The notes: generated by a model from the sequence alone, not told the origin. A stretch of 64,000 bases of DNA from Acidobacteriota bacterium (GCA_003388555.1 QQVD01000001.1:1-64000), one strand, 5' to 3'; positions 1 through 10,450 are shown, counted from the stretch's first letter. Numbers and translations: made by a program.

Positions 1-240
1 TCCGTCGATCACAGCTGTAGGGAATCGCGACGTTGCTCGGCGACCGAGTCGCCGAGCAACTCAACGATGAGCATGCGCTACGCCAGGCGCGGAACGCCCT
101 ACCACACTTCCTCGGGCGAGCACGCTTCACCGGTCCCTTCCTCGTTTCTTCCGTCGATCACAGCTGTAGGGAATCGCGATGTTGCTCGGCGACCGAGTCG
201 CCGAGCAACTCAACGATGAGCATGCGCTACGCCAGGCGCG
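1..240. repeat. 91-bp direct repeat, two copies 149 bp apart, each with a perfect 13-bp palindrome
   Basis: Bases 1-91 and 150-240 are identical except for one substitution (C at 31, T at 180). Each copy contains the arm GTTGCTCGGCGAC, a 3-nt spacer and its exact reverse complement (32-60 and 181-209). The left copy begins at the window edge, so the array may extend further left. No reading frame here is convincing. The second copy abuts the 3' end of the selenocysteine tRNA gene. The element resembles a REP/BIME-type intergenic repeat, but I cannot assign it to a family. Confidence 0.85.
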
Positions 241-253
241 AAAGCGCCTGGCG
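230..253 (-). terminator. Perfect 10-bp hairpin overlapping the 3' end of the selC gene
   Basis: CGCCAGGCGC (230-239) and GCGCCTGGCG (244-253) are exact reverse complements around a 4-nt loop. In the tRNA transcript (minus strand) the stem takes in the encoded CCA, the discriminator base and the last acceptor base. It could act as a terminator or as a 3'-processing signal. There is no U-tract, so a canonical intrinsic terminator is not shown. Copy 1 of the upstream repeat has only the first arm. Confidence 0.45.
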
Positions 254-347
254 GAAGCGCATGGGAATCGAACCCACCCCTCCCCCGGAGTCCGGGCGAG
301 ACAACGGTTTTGAAGACCGCAGGAGGCACCAGCCCCCGAGCGCTTCC
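249..347 (-). tRNA. selC: tRNA-Sec (anticodon UCA)
   Basis: Read on the minus strand, the gene folds into a selenocysteine tRNA. It has a perfect 8-bp acceptor stem (347-340 with 260-253), a 6-bp D stem with a 4-nt loop, a 7-nt anticodon loop with TCA at 313-311, a long variable arm, a 5-bp T stem with a GGTTCGATTCC-type T arm, discriminator G and an encoded CCA. Length is 99 nt. The 8-bp acceptor, 6-bp D stem and large variable arm distinguish tRNA-Sec from opal suppressor tRNAs. It is charged with serine and converted to selenocysteine by SelA, then delivered by SelB. selA, selB, selD and any recognisable selenoprotein gene are outside this window. The nearest upstream gene on the same strand is moeA. 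Confidence 0.96.
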
Positions 348-441
348 GGCGGCCGCGATGCTAGCGCAGCGCCTCGGCGTGGCCGTGAAGGCGGGACATC
401 CCCGGGCCAACCACACTCGTCGACCGGCGGCTCTTTCCCTC

Positions 442-494
<53 letters not shown>

Positions 495-513
495 CTGCCT
501 CCGGCCCTCGGCT

Positions 514-1800
514 CTAGCGCGCCAGGGTGTCCGGCGGCCAGTCGATCAGCGGCAGGATCTCGCAGGAGTCGCCGGCTGCGCTCGGCCCGCTGCCGGCCGG
601 GACGCGCACCAGTGCGGTGCCGTGGGCGTAGGCGGCGACGTCGTGCGAGCCGAGCGGCAGCAGCGGCTCGACGACGATGTCTCCTTCGTCGAAGCGCACC
701 GTGGCCGGCAGGAAGCGATCGCGACCCTTGGCGCCCGGCAGCTCGCCGCCGAGGGTGCCGCGCAGGGTCTCGCGCCAGTGGTGGTCGCGGTGCCCCATCA
801 TGCAGCGCAGGGCAGGGCGCACGAACAGCCAGTAGGTGACCATCGCCGACGCCGGGTTGCCGGGCAGCGCGAACACCCAGCCCCCGGCGTGGCGCGCCGC
901 GACCATCGGCTTTCCGGGCTGGATCGCCACCGCGTCGAAGAGGATCTCGCACTGCTCTCCCGCGAGGATCTCCTCCACCAGGTCGAAGTCTCCCTTCGAG
1001 ACGCCGCCGCTGATCAGCAGCACCTGCGAGCGCAAGCCCCGTTCGATCTTGCGGCGCAGGTCGGCGGGATCGTCGCGGGCGATGCCGAGGCGCTCGGCGG
1101 CGATGCCGAGCTGCGCGGCGGCGGCGACGAAGAAGTCGCTGTGCGAATCGCGCAGCTGGCCCGGGCCGGGCTCGCGATCCGGGTCGACCACCTCGTTGCC
1201 GGTGGTCAGGAAGGCGACCGTGGGACGCGCGTGGACCTCGACCTCGGCGATCCCGTGGGTCGCCAGCAGGCCGAGTGTGGCGGGGGTGAGCAGCGAGCCG
1301 GCGCGCAGCACCGGGGCGCCGGCGCGGGCCACCTCGCCGCGTCGGCGGATGTGCAGCCCCGGCTCGGGCGAGGCCAGCAGGCGGATCCTGGAGCCCACGC
1401 TCTGGTCGGCCTCAGGATCGTCGCCCGGGTCGCCAGCGTCGCTGCCCACAGAGACACTCTCGGTCTCCTCGATGGGCACCACCCGGTCGGCCCCCTGCGG
1501 CACCGCGGCGCCGGTCATGATCCGCATCGCCGAGCCTGCCTCGAGCTGGCGGTCCGGGAGATCGCCGGCGGCGACGACACCGCGGACCGGGGCGCCGCTC
1601 TGCTGCCGGGCGGCGGCCACCGCACGGGCGTCGAGCGCAAAGCCGTCCATCGCCGAGACGTCGGCCGGCGGAACGTCGACCGTGGCGGCGACGTCGGCGG
1701 CCAGCACCCTGCCGACGGCGTCCCGGCGTGCGCAGCGCTCGGCGTCGAGGACCTCGAGACGACCGGCGATCGCGGCCCAGGCTTCAGGCGGCGAGAGCAT
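514..1800 (-). CDS. moeA: Molybdopterin molybdenumtransferase MoeA
   Basis: MoeA inserts molybdate into adenylylated molybdopterin, the last common step of molybdenum cofactor synthesis in the cytoplasm. The 428-aa protein has the family signatures in order: SAMDGFA near residue 50, IMTGAAVP near 95, FLTTGNE near 200, GGVSKGDFD near 270 and PGNPAS near 320, followed by the C-terminal MoeA domain IV. I chose the ATG at 1800 because family members begin with the ML..EA helix. The frame stays open to 1881, but that extension has no homology-like content. No obvious Shine-Dalgarno is seen. It stands apart from other moa/mob genes. The selC gene lies 166 bp downstream, which fits a Mo/Se enzyme such as formate dehydrogenase elsewhere (inference). 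Confidence 0.93.
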   Translation of the reverse strand: MLSPPEAWAAIAGRLEVLDAERCARRDAVGRVLAADVAATVDVPPADVSAMDGFALDARAVAAARQQSGAPVRGVVAAGDLPDRQLEAGSAMRIMTGAAVPQGADRVVPIEETESVSVGSDAGDPGDDPEADQSVGSRIRLLASPEPGLHIRRRGEVARAGAPVLRAGSLLTPATLGLLATHGIAEVEVHARPTVAFLTTGNEVVDPDREPGPGQLRDSHSDFFVAAAAQLGIAAERLGIARDDPADLRRKIERGLRSQVLLISGGVSKGDFDLVEEILAGEQCEILFDAVAIQPGKPMVAARHAGGWVFALPGNPASAMVTYWLFVRPALRCMMGHRDHHWRETLRGTLGGELPGAKGRDRFLPATVRFDEGDIVVEPLLPLGSHDVAAYAHGTALVRVPAGSGPSAAGDSCEILPLIDWPPDTLAR

Positions 1801-2021
1801 CGCGGCATGGTACCAGCGCTCCGCCGGCCCGACGCTCCAGCGCCAGCTGCCGGTCGACGGGCGGTGAGCGGGGTCGCGCATCGGCCGGCTAGACTTCTGG
1901 CCGGTACCCTTCGCCCGTCGCCGCGAGCCGTGCGGCCACGAACGGTTCGGCCGGCTCGCCCCTTCGCCGGTCCCCGGACGAGGCAGGCGGAGGCCGTCCC
2001 ACCACGCACGAGGTCCCGACG

Positions 2022-2822
2022 TTGGAGAAGCGCTACCAGTTCCGCGGCAGTCTCGGCGAGCAGCCGCTGGCCGAGATCCTGTTCAAGGCCCACCAGTACA
2101 GCGTCCCCGGGGTCATCGAGGCGCTCCGCGACGACGTGGTGAAGCGCCTCTACCTGCAGTCGGACGAGGTGATCTTCGCCTCCTCCTCCGACCTCGAGGA
2201 GTCGCTCGGTCACTTCCTGCTCAAGTCCAACCAGCTGTCGAAGGAGGACTTCCGCCGCACCATGCGGGATCGCCGCGACTCCGACCAGCGCTACGGCAAC
2301 CTGATCATCGACGAGGGGCTGCTTTCGCCTGCCGCGCTGCGCCGCGCCATCCAGCTGCAGACCGCCGAGGTGCTCTGGGAGCTCTTCTCCTGGACCGAGG
2401 GCGAGGTGACCTTCAGCATCGGCACCTTCGAGCCGCCGAGCCAGTCGCGCATCCACATCCCGGTGCGCCTGGCGATCAAGGAGGGGGTCAAGCGCGCCGG
2501 CGACGCCAAGCGCTATCTGGCCCGGGTCGGCACCAAGGACACCCGGCTCGAGGCCGACTACGAGATCGAGGACCTGATCGTCGCGTCGCTCGAGGACGAC
2601 GAGTTCGCGCTGCTGCGCATGGTCGATCCGCGCCACAGCCTGGTCGAGCTGTGCCGCTCGGGCCCGTTCGACGCTCCGACCAACGGGAAGTTGCTCTATG
2701 CTTTCAAGGTTCTGCAGCTGATCCGGCCGCTCGGTTCGCGCTCCGAGGAGCCGGAAGATCCACGAGCCCTGAGCGGCGGGTTCAAGATGCGCTACACGGC
2801 GCGGTTGAAGCCGGAAGCCTGA
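2022..2822 (+). CDS. PATAN/DUF4388 domain protein
   Basis: This 266-aa soluble protein has an N-terminal DUF4388 (PATAN) fold. It opens with 'FRGSLGEQPLAEILFKAHQ', followed by a segment resembling the 'G.I.....' ligand or partner site, then helical repeats. PATAN proteins are common in Acidobacteriota, Myxococcota and Cyanobacteria, where they link to two-component and gliding/pilus signalling. A molecular function cannot be assigned here. The start is TTG at 2022 with GAGG at about 2010-2013. The gene stands alone, divergent from moeA, with 221 bp between them. A short C-terminal basic tail follows the conserved part. Confidence 0.75.
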   Translation: MEKRYQFRGSLGEQPLAEILFKAHQYSVPGVIEALRDDVVKRLYLQSDEVIFASSSDLEESLGHFLLKSNQLSKEDFRRTMRDRRDSDQRYGNLIIDEGLLSPAALRRAIQLQTAEVLWELFSWTEGEVTFSIGTFEPPSQSRIHIPVRLAIKEGVKRAGDAKRYLARVGTKDTRLEADYEIEDLIVASLEDDEFALLRMVDPRHSLVELCRSGPFDAPTNGKLLYAFKVLQLIRPLGSRSEEPEDPRALSGGFKMRYTARLKPEA

Positions 2823-2830
2823 TCGGTCCA

Positions 2831-2856
2831 GCCTCAGCCAGCGGCCTCAGCCAGCG
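2831..2856. repeat. 13-bp tandem duplication
   Basis: GCCTCAGCCAGCG occurs twice head to tail, nine bases after the stop of the PATAN gene. The rest of the 241-bp intergenic stretch (2823-3063) shows no gene. Confidence 0.8.
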
Positions 2857-3063
2857 GTCTTGGGGGGAGCCCGGCCGAGCCGCCGGACCCCCGCGGCTGC
2901 TCCGGCCGCCGCGGCCAGGCTCGACATCCGGGCGTGCCGGCGCGCCGCCGCCGTCCCTCGACGAACTCGGCTGCCGGGGCCTTCTGCCGCAGGCGCCGGC
3001 GTCCGAATCCACTTCCCCACAGTCCATCCGAAGAACCATCCGAGAAAGCGAGAACGACCAGTC

Positions 3064-3441
3064 ATGCCTCTCTACGAGTTCCACTGTCGAGACTGTGGCC
3101 ACAGCGTCGAGCTGATCCTCAAGCTGGGCGCCCGGCCTCCCAAGTGCGAGGAGTGCGGCGGCCGGATGGCCAAGAAGGTGTCGGCGCCGGCCTTCCAGTT
3201 CAAGGGCAGCGGCTGGTACGTCACCGACTACGCCGGCAGGAAGAGCGAAGCCGGCGAGAGTGGCGCGGGCGAGTCCTCGTCGGACTCGGGCGATGCAGCG
3301 GAGGCCTCGAGCACCGAGGCGGCGAGCGCCAAGGGCTCGGGCTCCGAGTCGTCGACCAAGGAGAGCTCCAGCGAGCCGAAGAAGACCGCCGGTGGCAGGT
3401 CCGAGAAGGCGAGCAAAGCGAAGAAGGCGAAGAAGGGGTGA
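3064..3441 (+). CDS. FmdB-type zinc-ribbon protein with basic/Ser-rich tail
   Basis: The first 55 residues match the FmdB/CxxC_CxxC_SSSS regulatory family: MPLYEFHC, then CRDCG and CEECG pairs forming one zinc ribbon, then KKVSAPAFQFKGSGWY. Residues 60-125 are low-complexity Ser/Glu/Gly, ending in a Lys/Ala-rich stretch that could bind nucleic acid. FmdB was named from the formamidase region of Methylophilus, but its function is not established. Start ATG 3064 (125 aa) is fixed by the conserved N terminus. The longer open frame upstream is not supported. Confidence 0.88.
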   Translation: MPLYEFHCRDCGHSVELILKLGARPPKCEECGGRMAKKVSAPAFQFKGSGWYVTDYAGRKSEAGESGAGESSSDSGDAAEASSTEAASAKGSGSESSTKESSSEPKKTAGGRSEKASKAKKAKKG

Positions 3442-3514
3442 AGCCTCCGGCCGCCCGGCGATGCCGGCTTCCAGTGGCCGCCAGAGCCTGCAGAGCCGCT
3501 GCGGCCGTGGCGGC

Positions 3515-4893
<1,379 letters not shown>

Positions 4894-4897
<4 letters not shown>

Positions 4898-6600
4898 GTC
4901 GGGCTCGCCCCCGCGATCTGTGTCTCGCCCTGGCGCCCGAGCGCGCGCTGCGCCGTCGGCGCCACGGTAGGCAGTCGGATGCGCACCCGGGTCCCCTTCC
5001 CCGGCGCGCTGGAGACCGAGATACGGCCACCATGGTCCTCGACGATGCGGTAGACGATCGACATGCCGATCCCGGTGCCACGACCAGAGAACGACTTGAA
5101 GGGGTGGAAGAGCTGCAGCTGCTGTTCTTCGGTCATGCCCTGTCCGGTGTCGGCGAAGGTCACCACGTAGGTCTGCTCGTCCTCCAGCAACTCACCGCGG
5201 ATCGACAGCTCGCCGCCGTTGGGCATCGCCCGCACCGCGTTGCGGGAGAGGTTCCAGAAGATCTGCGAGATGCGATCGGGATCGCCCTCGACGTAGGCCG
5301 GCGGCTGGATCTCGGTGCGCACCACGTGGGCCTCGCTGAGGTCCTCGGAGTGGCGCAGCAGCTCGACGTCCTCGAGCAGCAGGGTCGCGATGTCGAAGCG
5401 TACCGTCTGTCGGTCGGTGGGGCGGGCGAACTGGAGGAAGTCCTTGATGATGCGATCGAGACGTCGCGATTCCTGCAGGGTGATCTCGAGCAGCTTCTTC
5501 TGCGAGCCCTCGAGCCCGCGGGCGCCCTGCAGCATCTGCACCGAGCCGGAGATCGCCGCCAGGGGGTTTCCGATCTCGTGCGCCAGGCCGGCGGCGAGCT
5601 CACCGACCGCGGCCATCCTGCCCTTGAGGTTGAGCTCGCGCTGCAGCAGATGCCAGCTGGTGAGATCCTGGAAGATCACCAGGCTGCCGCGTGCCACGTT
5701 GCCGTGGTCCGAGATGGCGCCGACCGAGAAGCCGATGTGCCGGATCTTGCCGCCCACCTCGAGCTCGACCTCCTCGCGCGGCCGGTCGTGGGCGAGGGAG
5801 AGGCGCAGCAGCTCCTGCCACTGCTCCTCGTCGGCGAGGCCGAGCTGCCAGATGCGCAGCCCGTGCACCGGTCGGTCGCCGAGCGAGAGGATCGAGCGGC
5901 CAGCGCGGTTGATGCTCACCACCCTTCCTTCGAGGTCGGTGGTGATCAGGCCGCTGGTCATCGACTCGATGACGTCGCGGTGGAAGACCTCGAGCTCGGC
6001 GAGGTCCTCGGTGGTCTCCACCAGCGCCTGCTCGGCGCGCGCCACGTCGCGCGCCAGGTACGAGGTGAGCAGGGCGACGCCGAGGCAGCCGATCAGGTGC
6101 ACCACCAGCGCGTAGGCCACCCTGCCGATCGAACCGTTGGGTCCGGCCTCGCCGAGGAAGCCGAGGTGCTGCAGGGTGATCATCGTGGCGTAGAGCAGCC
6201 AGGCGATCTCGGCCACCGTCAGACCGGCGCGTCGGCGCAGCAGCACCGAGGCGACGCTGATGACGATCAGGTACATCATCGAGAACGGGCTCGAGATGCC
6301 ACCGGAGCCGAGCACCAGCGCCGAGATCAGCACCAGATCGCCGATGAACTGCAGGTAGGCCTGGGCGATCAGCCACCGCCGGGTGGTCCACAGGATCAGC
6401 AGGTAGAGGAGACTCGAGGCGTAGCCGAAGCCGGCGACCAGCAGCAGCGAGCCGAAGCGGATCGAGGGAGCGTCGCCGTCGGTCAGCGTCAGCAGGTACG
6501 CCGGCAGCAGGACGCTGGTGAGGACGATCAGGCGGATGCAGGTCAGCCACAGGAGCTGATCCGCCAGCTTGCGGGTCGACGGGCGCGGAGCTTCGCTCAC
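4894..6600 (-). CDS. pilS: Membrane sensor histidine kinase, PilS type
   Basis: The 568-aa protein has about six N-terminal transmembrane helices (residues ~15-180), a PAS domain (~215-320), then a HisKA/HATPase kinase core. The phosphoacceptor His lies in GLAHEIGNPLAAI, the N box in NLSRNAV, and the G boxes in DTGQGM and GRGTGIGMS. This is the PilS layout, in which the kinase senses pilin level in the inner membrane and controls PilR. The start is GTG 6600. A 97-bp gap separates it from pilC upstream, while pilR overlaps downstream. Confidence 0.92.
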
Positions 6601-6697
6601 CGCGCCCGTCCGGGGCGCGGTCCGACCGGGCCGTGGCGGTGGCCCGGTCGGTACCCCGTCTGGTGATGGCGCACCGGGGGAAGCCTCCGCCGCGGGC

Positions 6698-7903
6698 TCA
6701 GTTGATCTGCTGGATGATCGAGTACATCGGCAGGTACATCGCCGCGACGATGGTGCCGATGACCACGCCCAGGAAGGCGATCATCAGGGGCTCGAGCAGC
6801 TTCATCAGGCCGTCGACCGCGGCGTCGACCTCGTCCTCGTAGAAGTCGGCGATCTTCGAGAGCATCTGGTCGAGGGCGCCGGTCTGCTCGCCGACGTTGA
6901 TCATCTGACAGACCATCGCGGGGAAGACCTTGGTCTCGAGCAGCGGCTCGGAGATCGTCTTGCCCTCTTCGACCGACTTGCGCACGCTCATGATCGCGTC
7001 CTCGACGATCGCGTTGCCGGAGGTCTTGGCGGTGATCTCGAGGCCGTCGAGGATCGGCACGCCGGAGGAGGTCAGGGTCGAAAGGGTGCGGCAGAAGCGG
7101 GAGATGGCGATCTTGCGCAGCAGCATGCCGAGCACCGGGAAGCGCAGGATGATGCCGTCGATGATGCGCCTACCGCGGTAGGTCTTGTGGAATCGCCGCA
7201 GGCCCCACCAGATCAGCCCGATGGCGATGAAGATGAAGATGGCGTAGCGGCCGACGAAGTTGCTGGCGTCGACCACCACCCGGGTCAGGTAGGGCAACTG
7301 GCCGCCGAGACCGGCGAACAGCTGGGCGAACACCGGGATGACCTTCCACAGGATGACGAAGACCACCGCCGAGGCGATCACCACCACCGCGACCGGATAG
7401 GTCATCGCGCTGCGCACCTGCTGGCGCAGCTTGACCGCCTTCTCGATGTAGGTCGCCAGGCGGCGCAGGATGACGTCGAGGATACCGCCGGCCTCGCCGG
7501 CGGCGATCATGTTGGTGTACAGGTCGTCGAACGCCTTCGGGTGCTTGCGCATCGCATCGGCGAGCGACGAGCCCTGCTCGACGTCGGAGCGGACCGCGTG
7601 GATGATCTCGCGGAAGGTGCGGTTCTCCTCCTGCTCGCCGAGGATCTCGAGACACTGCACCAGCGGCAGGCCGGCGTCGAGCATGACCGAGAACTGACGG
7701 GTGAAGACCGCGATGCGCTTCGAGTCGATGCCGGTCGGCAGCTTTGGGATCAGCGGGATCTCGCGACCCTTCTGGCGGATCGAGGTGACCTGGATCTGCT
7801 GCCGGCGCAGCGTCGCCGTCGCCGCTTCCTTGCTGTCGGCGAGCAGCACGCCCTCCTGGCGCATTCCGCTGCGGTTCTTTCCCTTCCACGTGAACGTCGG
7901 CAT
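6698..7903 (-). CDS. pilC: Type IV pilus inner-membrane platform protein PilC
   Basis: This 401-aa T2SSF-family protein has the short N-terminal extension (FTWKGKN) and two repeated GspF domains with the usual three membrane segments near residues 170-200, 210-235 and 370-395. PilC couples the PilB and PilT ATPases to pilus assembly and disassembly. The start ATG 7903 has GGAGG about 8 nt upstream and lies 6 bp after the pilT stop, so the two are co-transcribed. Confidence 0.95.
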   Translation of the reverse strand: MPTFTWKGKNRSGMRQEGVLLADSKEAATATLRRQQIQVTSIRQKGREIPLIPKLPTGIDSKRIAVFTRQFSVMLDAGLPLVQCLEILGEQEENRTFREIIHAVRSDVEQGSSLADAMRKHPKAFDDLYTNMIAAGEAGGILDVILRRLATYIEKAVKLRQQVRSAMTYPVAVVVIASAVVFVILWKVIPVFAQLFAGLGGQLPYLTRVVVDASNFVGRYAIFIFIAIGLIWWGLRRFHKTYRGRRIIDGIILRFPVLGMLLRKIAISRFCRTLSTLTSSGVPILDGLEITAKTSGNAIVEDAIMSVRKSVEEGKTISEPLLETKVFPAMVCQMINVGEQTGALDQMLSKIADFYEDEVDAAVDGLMKLLEPLMIAFLGVVIGTIVAAMYLPMYSIIQQIN

Positions 7904-7909
7904 CGGGGA

Positions 7910-9028
7910 CTACCTCCGGGCTTGGGCTTCCGAGGCGGGGCCGGCGAGGCCCACCGCGGACGGGCCCCGGGCGATGATGTCCTGCAGCTCGTCGGGCTGC
8001 GAGGAGCGACTGATCGCGGTCTGCAGAGTGATGAGACGGCGGAAGTACAGAGTCGCCAGCGACTGGTTGAAGGTCATCATCCCGTGCTTGGACTGGCCGG
8101 CCTGCATCATGCCGTAGATCTGGTGCACCTTGTCCTCGCGGATCAGGTTGCGGATCGCCGAGTTGGGGATCAGCACCTCCATCGCCAGGGTGCGGCCCTT
8201 GCCGGTGGCGCGGGGCAGCAGCGTCTGGCAGAGCACGCCCTCGAGCACGAAGGAGAGCTGGGTGCGGATCTGCGCCTGCTGGTGGGCAGGGAAGACGTCG
8301 ATGATGCGGTTGATCGTCTGCGCCGCCGAGTTTGTGTGCAGGGTGGCGAAGGTCAGATGGCCGGTCTCGGCGATGCGCAGGGCCGCCTCGACGGTCTCGT
8401 AGTCGCGCATCTCGCCGATCAGCACCACGTCGGGGTCCTGGCGCAGCACCGAGCGCAGCGAGTGGGTGAACGAGTGGGTGTCGGCGCGCAGCTCGCGCTG
8501 GTTCACCAGACAGTTCTTGTGATCGTGCAGGTACTCGATCGGGTCCTCGATCGTCACGATGTGCTCGTGCCGTTCCCGATTCACTTTGTCGATCATCGCC
8601 GCCAGGGTGGTCGATTTGCCGGAGCCGGTCGGTCCGGTGACCAGCACCAGGCCGCGCGGCTTCTCGCACACCTTCTCCACCTGCGGCGGCAGGCCGAGCT
8701 CGCGGAAGCCGAGGATCTTGTAGGGGATCTGGCGGAAGACGGCGGCCACCGCGCCGCGCTGATGGAAGACGTTGGCGCGGAAGCGGGCGACTCCTTTGAT
8801 GCCGAACGAGAAGTCGATCTCGAGGTCCTCCTCGAGCCGGTGCTTCTGGTTGTCGGTCATGATCGAGTACGCGACCTGCTTCGTCTCGGTGGGTGACAGC
8901 GGCGGCAGGTTGAGCGGCCTCAGCACACCGTCGACCCGCACCTGCGGCGGCGAGTGGATCGTGATGTGCAGGTCGGAGCCACCCTGCTCGACCATATTCT
9001 TGAGGAGCGCGTTGAGACTCGGAGGCAT
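7910..9028 (-). CDS. pilT: Type IV pilus retraction ATPase PilT
   Basis: PilT powers pilus retraction and twitching motility. The 372-aa sequence has Walker A GPTGSGKST, the Asp box IEDPIEY, Walker B DPDVVLIGEMRD, and the His box TGHLTFATLHTNSA. I chose ATG 9028 because it gives the family-standard N terminus (LNALLKNMVEQGGSDLHI). An open frame continues to 9118 without conservation. The extension ATPase PilB is not encoded in this window. Confidence 0.95.
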   Translation of the reverse strand: MPPSLNALLKNMVEQGGSDLHITIHSPPQVRVDGVLRPLNLPPLSPTETKQVAYSIMTDNQKHRLEEDLEIDFSFGIKGVARFRANVFHQRGAVAAVFRQIPYKILGFRELGLPPQVEKVCEKPRGLVLVTGPTGSGKSTTLAAMIDKVNRERHEHIVTIEDPIEYLHDHKNCLVNQRELRADTHSFTHSLRSVLRQDPDVVLIGEMRDYETVEAALRIAETGHLTFATLHTNSAAQTINRIIDVFPAHQQAQIRTQLSFVLEGVLCQTLLPRATGKGRTLAMEVLIPNSAIRNLIREDKVHQIYGMMQAGQSKHGMMTFNQSLATLYFRRLITLQTAISRSSQPDELQDIIARGPSAVGLAGPASEAQARR

Positions 9029-9251
9029 CGGGTTCCCGCCTTCGTGTCCGGCCCAGCGACCGGAGCAGTGACCGGAGCGACCTGCCGGGGCCGGGGCTTC
9101 GTCTGGATCGTGCCTCAAGTCTCGCAGAAACAGCGAGTTGAGGGCGAGGACGCGGTCCCTGGCGGAACGGCGGGTGACGCGGTGGTCGGAGAATTCCTAG
9201 GTTACACCAATAGCTATGTGTCTTCCAGAGCCCGTCGGCGAGGAGCGACGG

Positions 9252-9998
9252 TCACCGCGGGTCGGCCTCGTCACCGCTGCCTGCGGGGGCGTTCTCGCTG
9301 CCGACCGGCGCCGCGCCCGTCGGCTCTCCAGCCGCCGTCGTCCCGTCGCCCTCGCCCGAGCCCTCGAGCTGCTCCCAGCTGCGTAGCGGCGACATCCAGC
9401 CGACCCAGTCGAAGAGCTCCTGGATGCGGGCGCTCGAGAGGTCGCGGTCTCCCTCACGGTAGCGGGTGGTGAAGCGCACCAGCCGGTTCTCGCTCGGGTG
9501 CACGAGCAGCACGCGCACCTCCTCGACGCGTTCGCCGCCGCGTTCCGGGTCCTCGTACTGGCCGCGCACGTAGTACGCCTTGCCGGCGGCGGAAGGCACC
9601 TTGATCTCGCGCGCCCCGGAGTAGGCGCCTCCGGGCAGCGCCTCGAACAGCTCCTGCTGCCGGTTGACCTCGGCGACCAGATCGATGCCGAACTCGCTCA
9701 CCGGGTCGACCTCGACCCACATCCGGCGCTGCGGGTCCCCTGCCGGCGCACTGGCGCCACCTGCGTCCGACCCCTGGTCCACCGTACCCGAGGCCGGTGC
9801 CAGCTCGATGCGCTGCGCGTCCGAGCGGCTGAGCTCGAGGCCGCTCGGCACGTCCTCGAACGACAGATTGAGTGCTTCGCTCTCGACTCGGCGCGCGCTG
9901 ACTGCCTCGTCCTCGGGTGCGGCGCCGCCGCAGGCCGCGACGAGGGCGAGCGCCGCGGCTGGGAGCGACGCGGCGAGGTACGGGCGGAGTGGGCGCAT
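9252..9998 (-). CDS. Putative lipoprotein of unknown function upstream of pilT
   Basis: This 248-aa protein has a type II signal peptide: basic MRPLRPY, a hydrophobic stretch, then lipobox LVAAC. The mature part has a central region of mixed strands (~100-210, with AAGKAYYVRGQYEDPERGGE and RFTTRYREGDRDLS), then a Gly/Ala/Glu/Pro-rich tail. I do not recognise a family. ATG 9998 has GAAGGA about 9 nt upstream. It is the first leftward gene before pilT, 223 bp away, so co-transcription is possible but not shown. The intervening 9029-9251 shows no gene. Confidence 0.75.
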   Translation of the reverse strand: MRPLRPYLAASLPAAALALVAACGGAAPEDEAVSARRVESEALNLSFEDVPSGLELSRSDAQRIELAPASGTVDQGSDAGGASAPAGDPQRRMWVEVDPVSEFGIDLVAEVNRQQELFEALPGGAYSGAREIKVPSAAGKAYYVRGQYEDPERGGERVEEVRVLLVHPSENRLVRFTTRYREGDRDLSSARIQELFDWVGWMSPLRSWEQLEGSGEGDGTTAAGEPTGAAPVGSENAPAGSGDEADPR

Positions 9999-10052
9999 GC
10001 GATGGGTGTCCTTCGGTCGGAGGCAGAGAGGGCTCGCGCAGCGGATCCCAGT

Positions 10053-10070
10053 ATGGCACTGCTCGTGCTC
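10053..10070 (+). promoter_or_regulatory. Possible sigma-54 (-24/-12) promoter
   Basis: TGGCAC is followed by GTGCT with GG (10055-10056) and GC (10067-10068) exactly 12 nt apart, as in the consensus TGGCAC-N5-TTGCA. It points rightward, about 380 nt upstream of the AsnB-like gene, and lies beyond the start of the leftward lipoprotein. It is a single motif match with no known regulator site. Confidence 0.25.
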
Positions 10071-10166
10071 TCCGTTTCCCATCGCGTGCGGCCGGCGGTA
10101 CACTGCGCGGCGCGGCGGCTCACCTCCGGCGAGCCTCAGGACGCGGCCGACGGCCGGGCATGACTC

Positions 10167-10444
10167 CGGGGAATGGCTGCGGGGAATGCCTGCCGGGAAG
10201 CACCGCGGGGAATGCAGCGCGCACCGGTGGCGATTCGTGATCGCGGCCGAGGCCTCGCGCCCTCGTCAGCGGGACGGGCCCGGTGCCGGCGCGTGAGCCG
10301 CGGCACGAAGCCGCGCTCGCCTCGAGCCCTCGGGAGCCTGCACCCATGCGACGCCGGTCGGCCGAAGGACGAGCCGAGAGTCGCAGACGCGCCGCCGCAG
10401 AGCCGACCGTTCGCAGCCGACCGTTCGCAGCCGACAGGAGCGCA
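10167..10444. repeat. Short direct repeats in the divergent intergenic region
   Basis: The 452-bp region 9999-10450 between the lipoprotein and the AsnB-like gene has no convincing gene. It holds CGGGGAATG at 10167, 10180 and 10206 with a degenerate copy near 10194 (about 13-bp phasing). It also holds a 14-bp tandem repeat, CCGACCGTTCGCAG, at 10403-10416 and 10417-10430, with a partial third copy ending just before the ribosome binding site. These could be regulator sites or replication-slippage products. Confidence 0.7.
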
Positions 10445-10450
10445 GCACCG

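Noticed and set aside
1-240. CRISPR array
   Set aside because: Only two 91-bp units with one 58-bp spacer; the unit is much too long, has an internal palindrome, and no cas genes are present.
2651-3115. 154-codon frame spanning the gap before the FmdB gene
   Set aside because: It overlaps both neighbours in another register and contains the 13-bp tandem duplication; composition is shadow-like.
6569-8896. 775-codon open frame opposite pilT and pilC
   Set aside because: It is the antisense shadow of two strongly conserved genes, has the skewed Asp/Arg/His/Gln composition of high-GC reverse frames, and shows no family motif.
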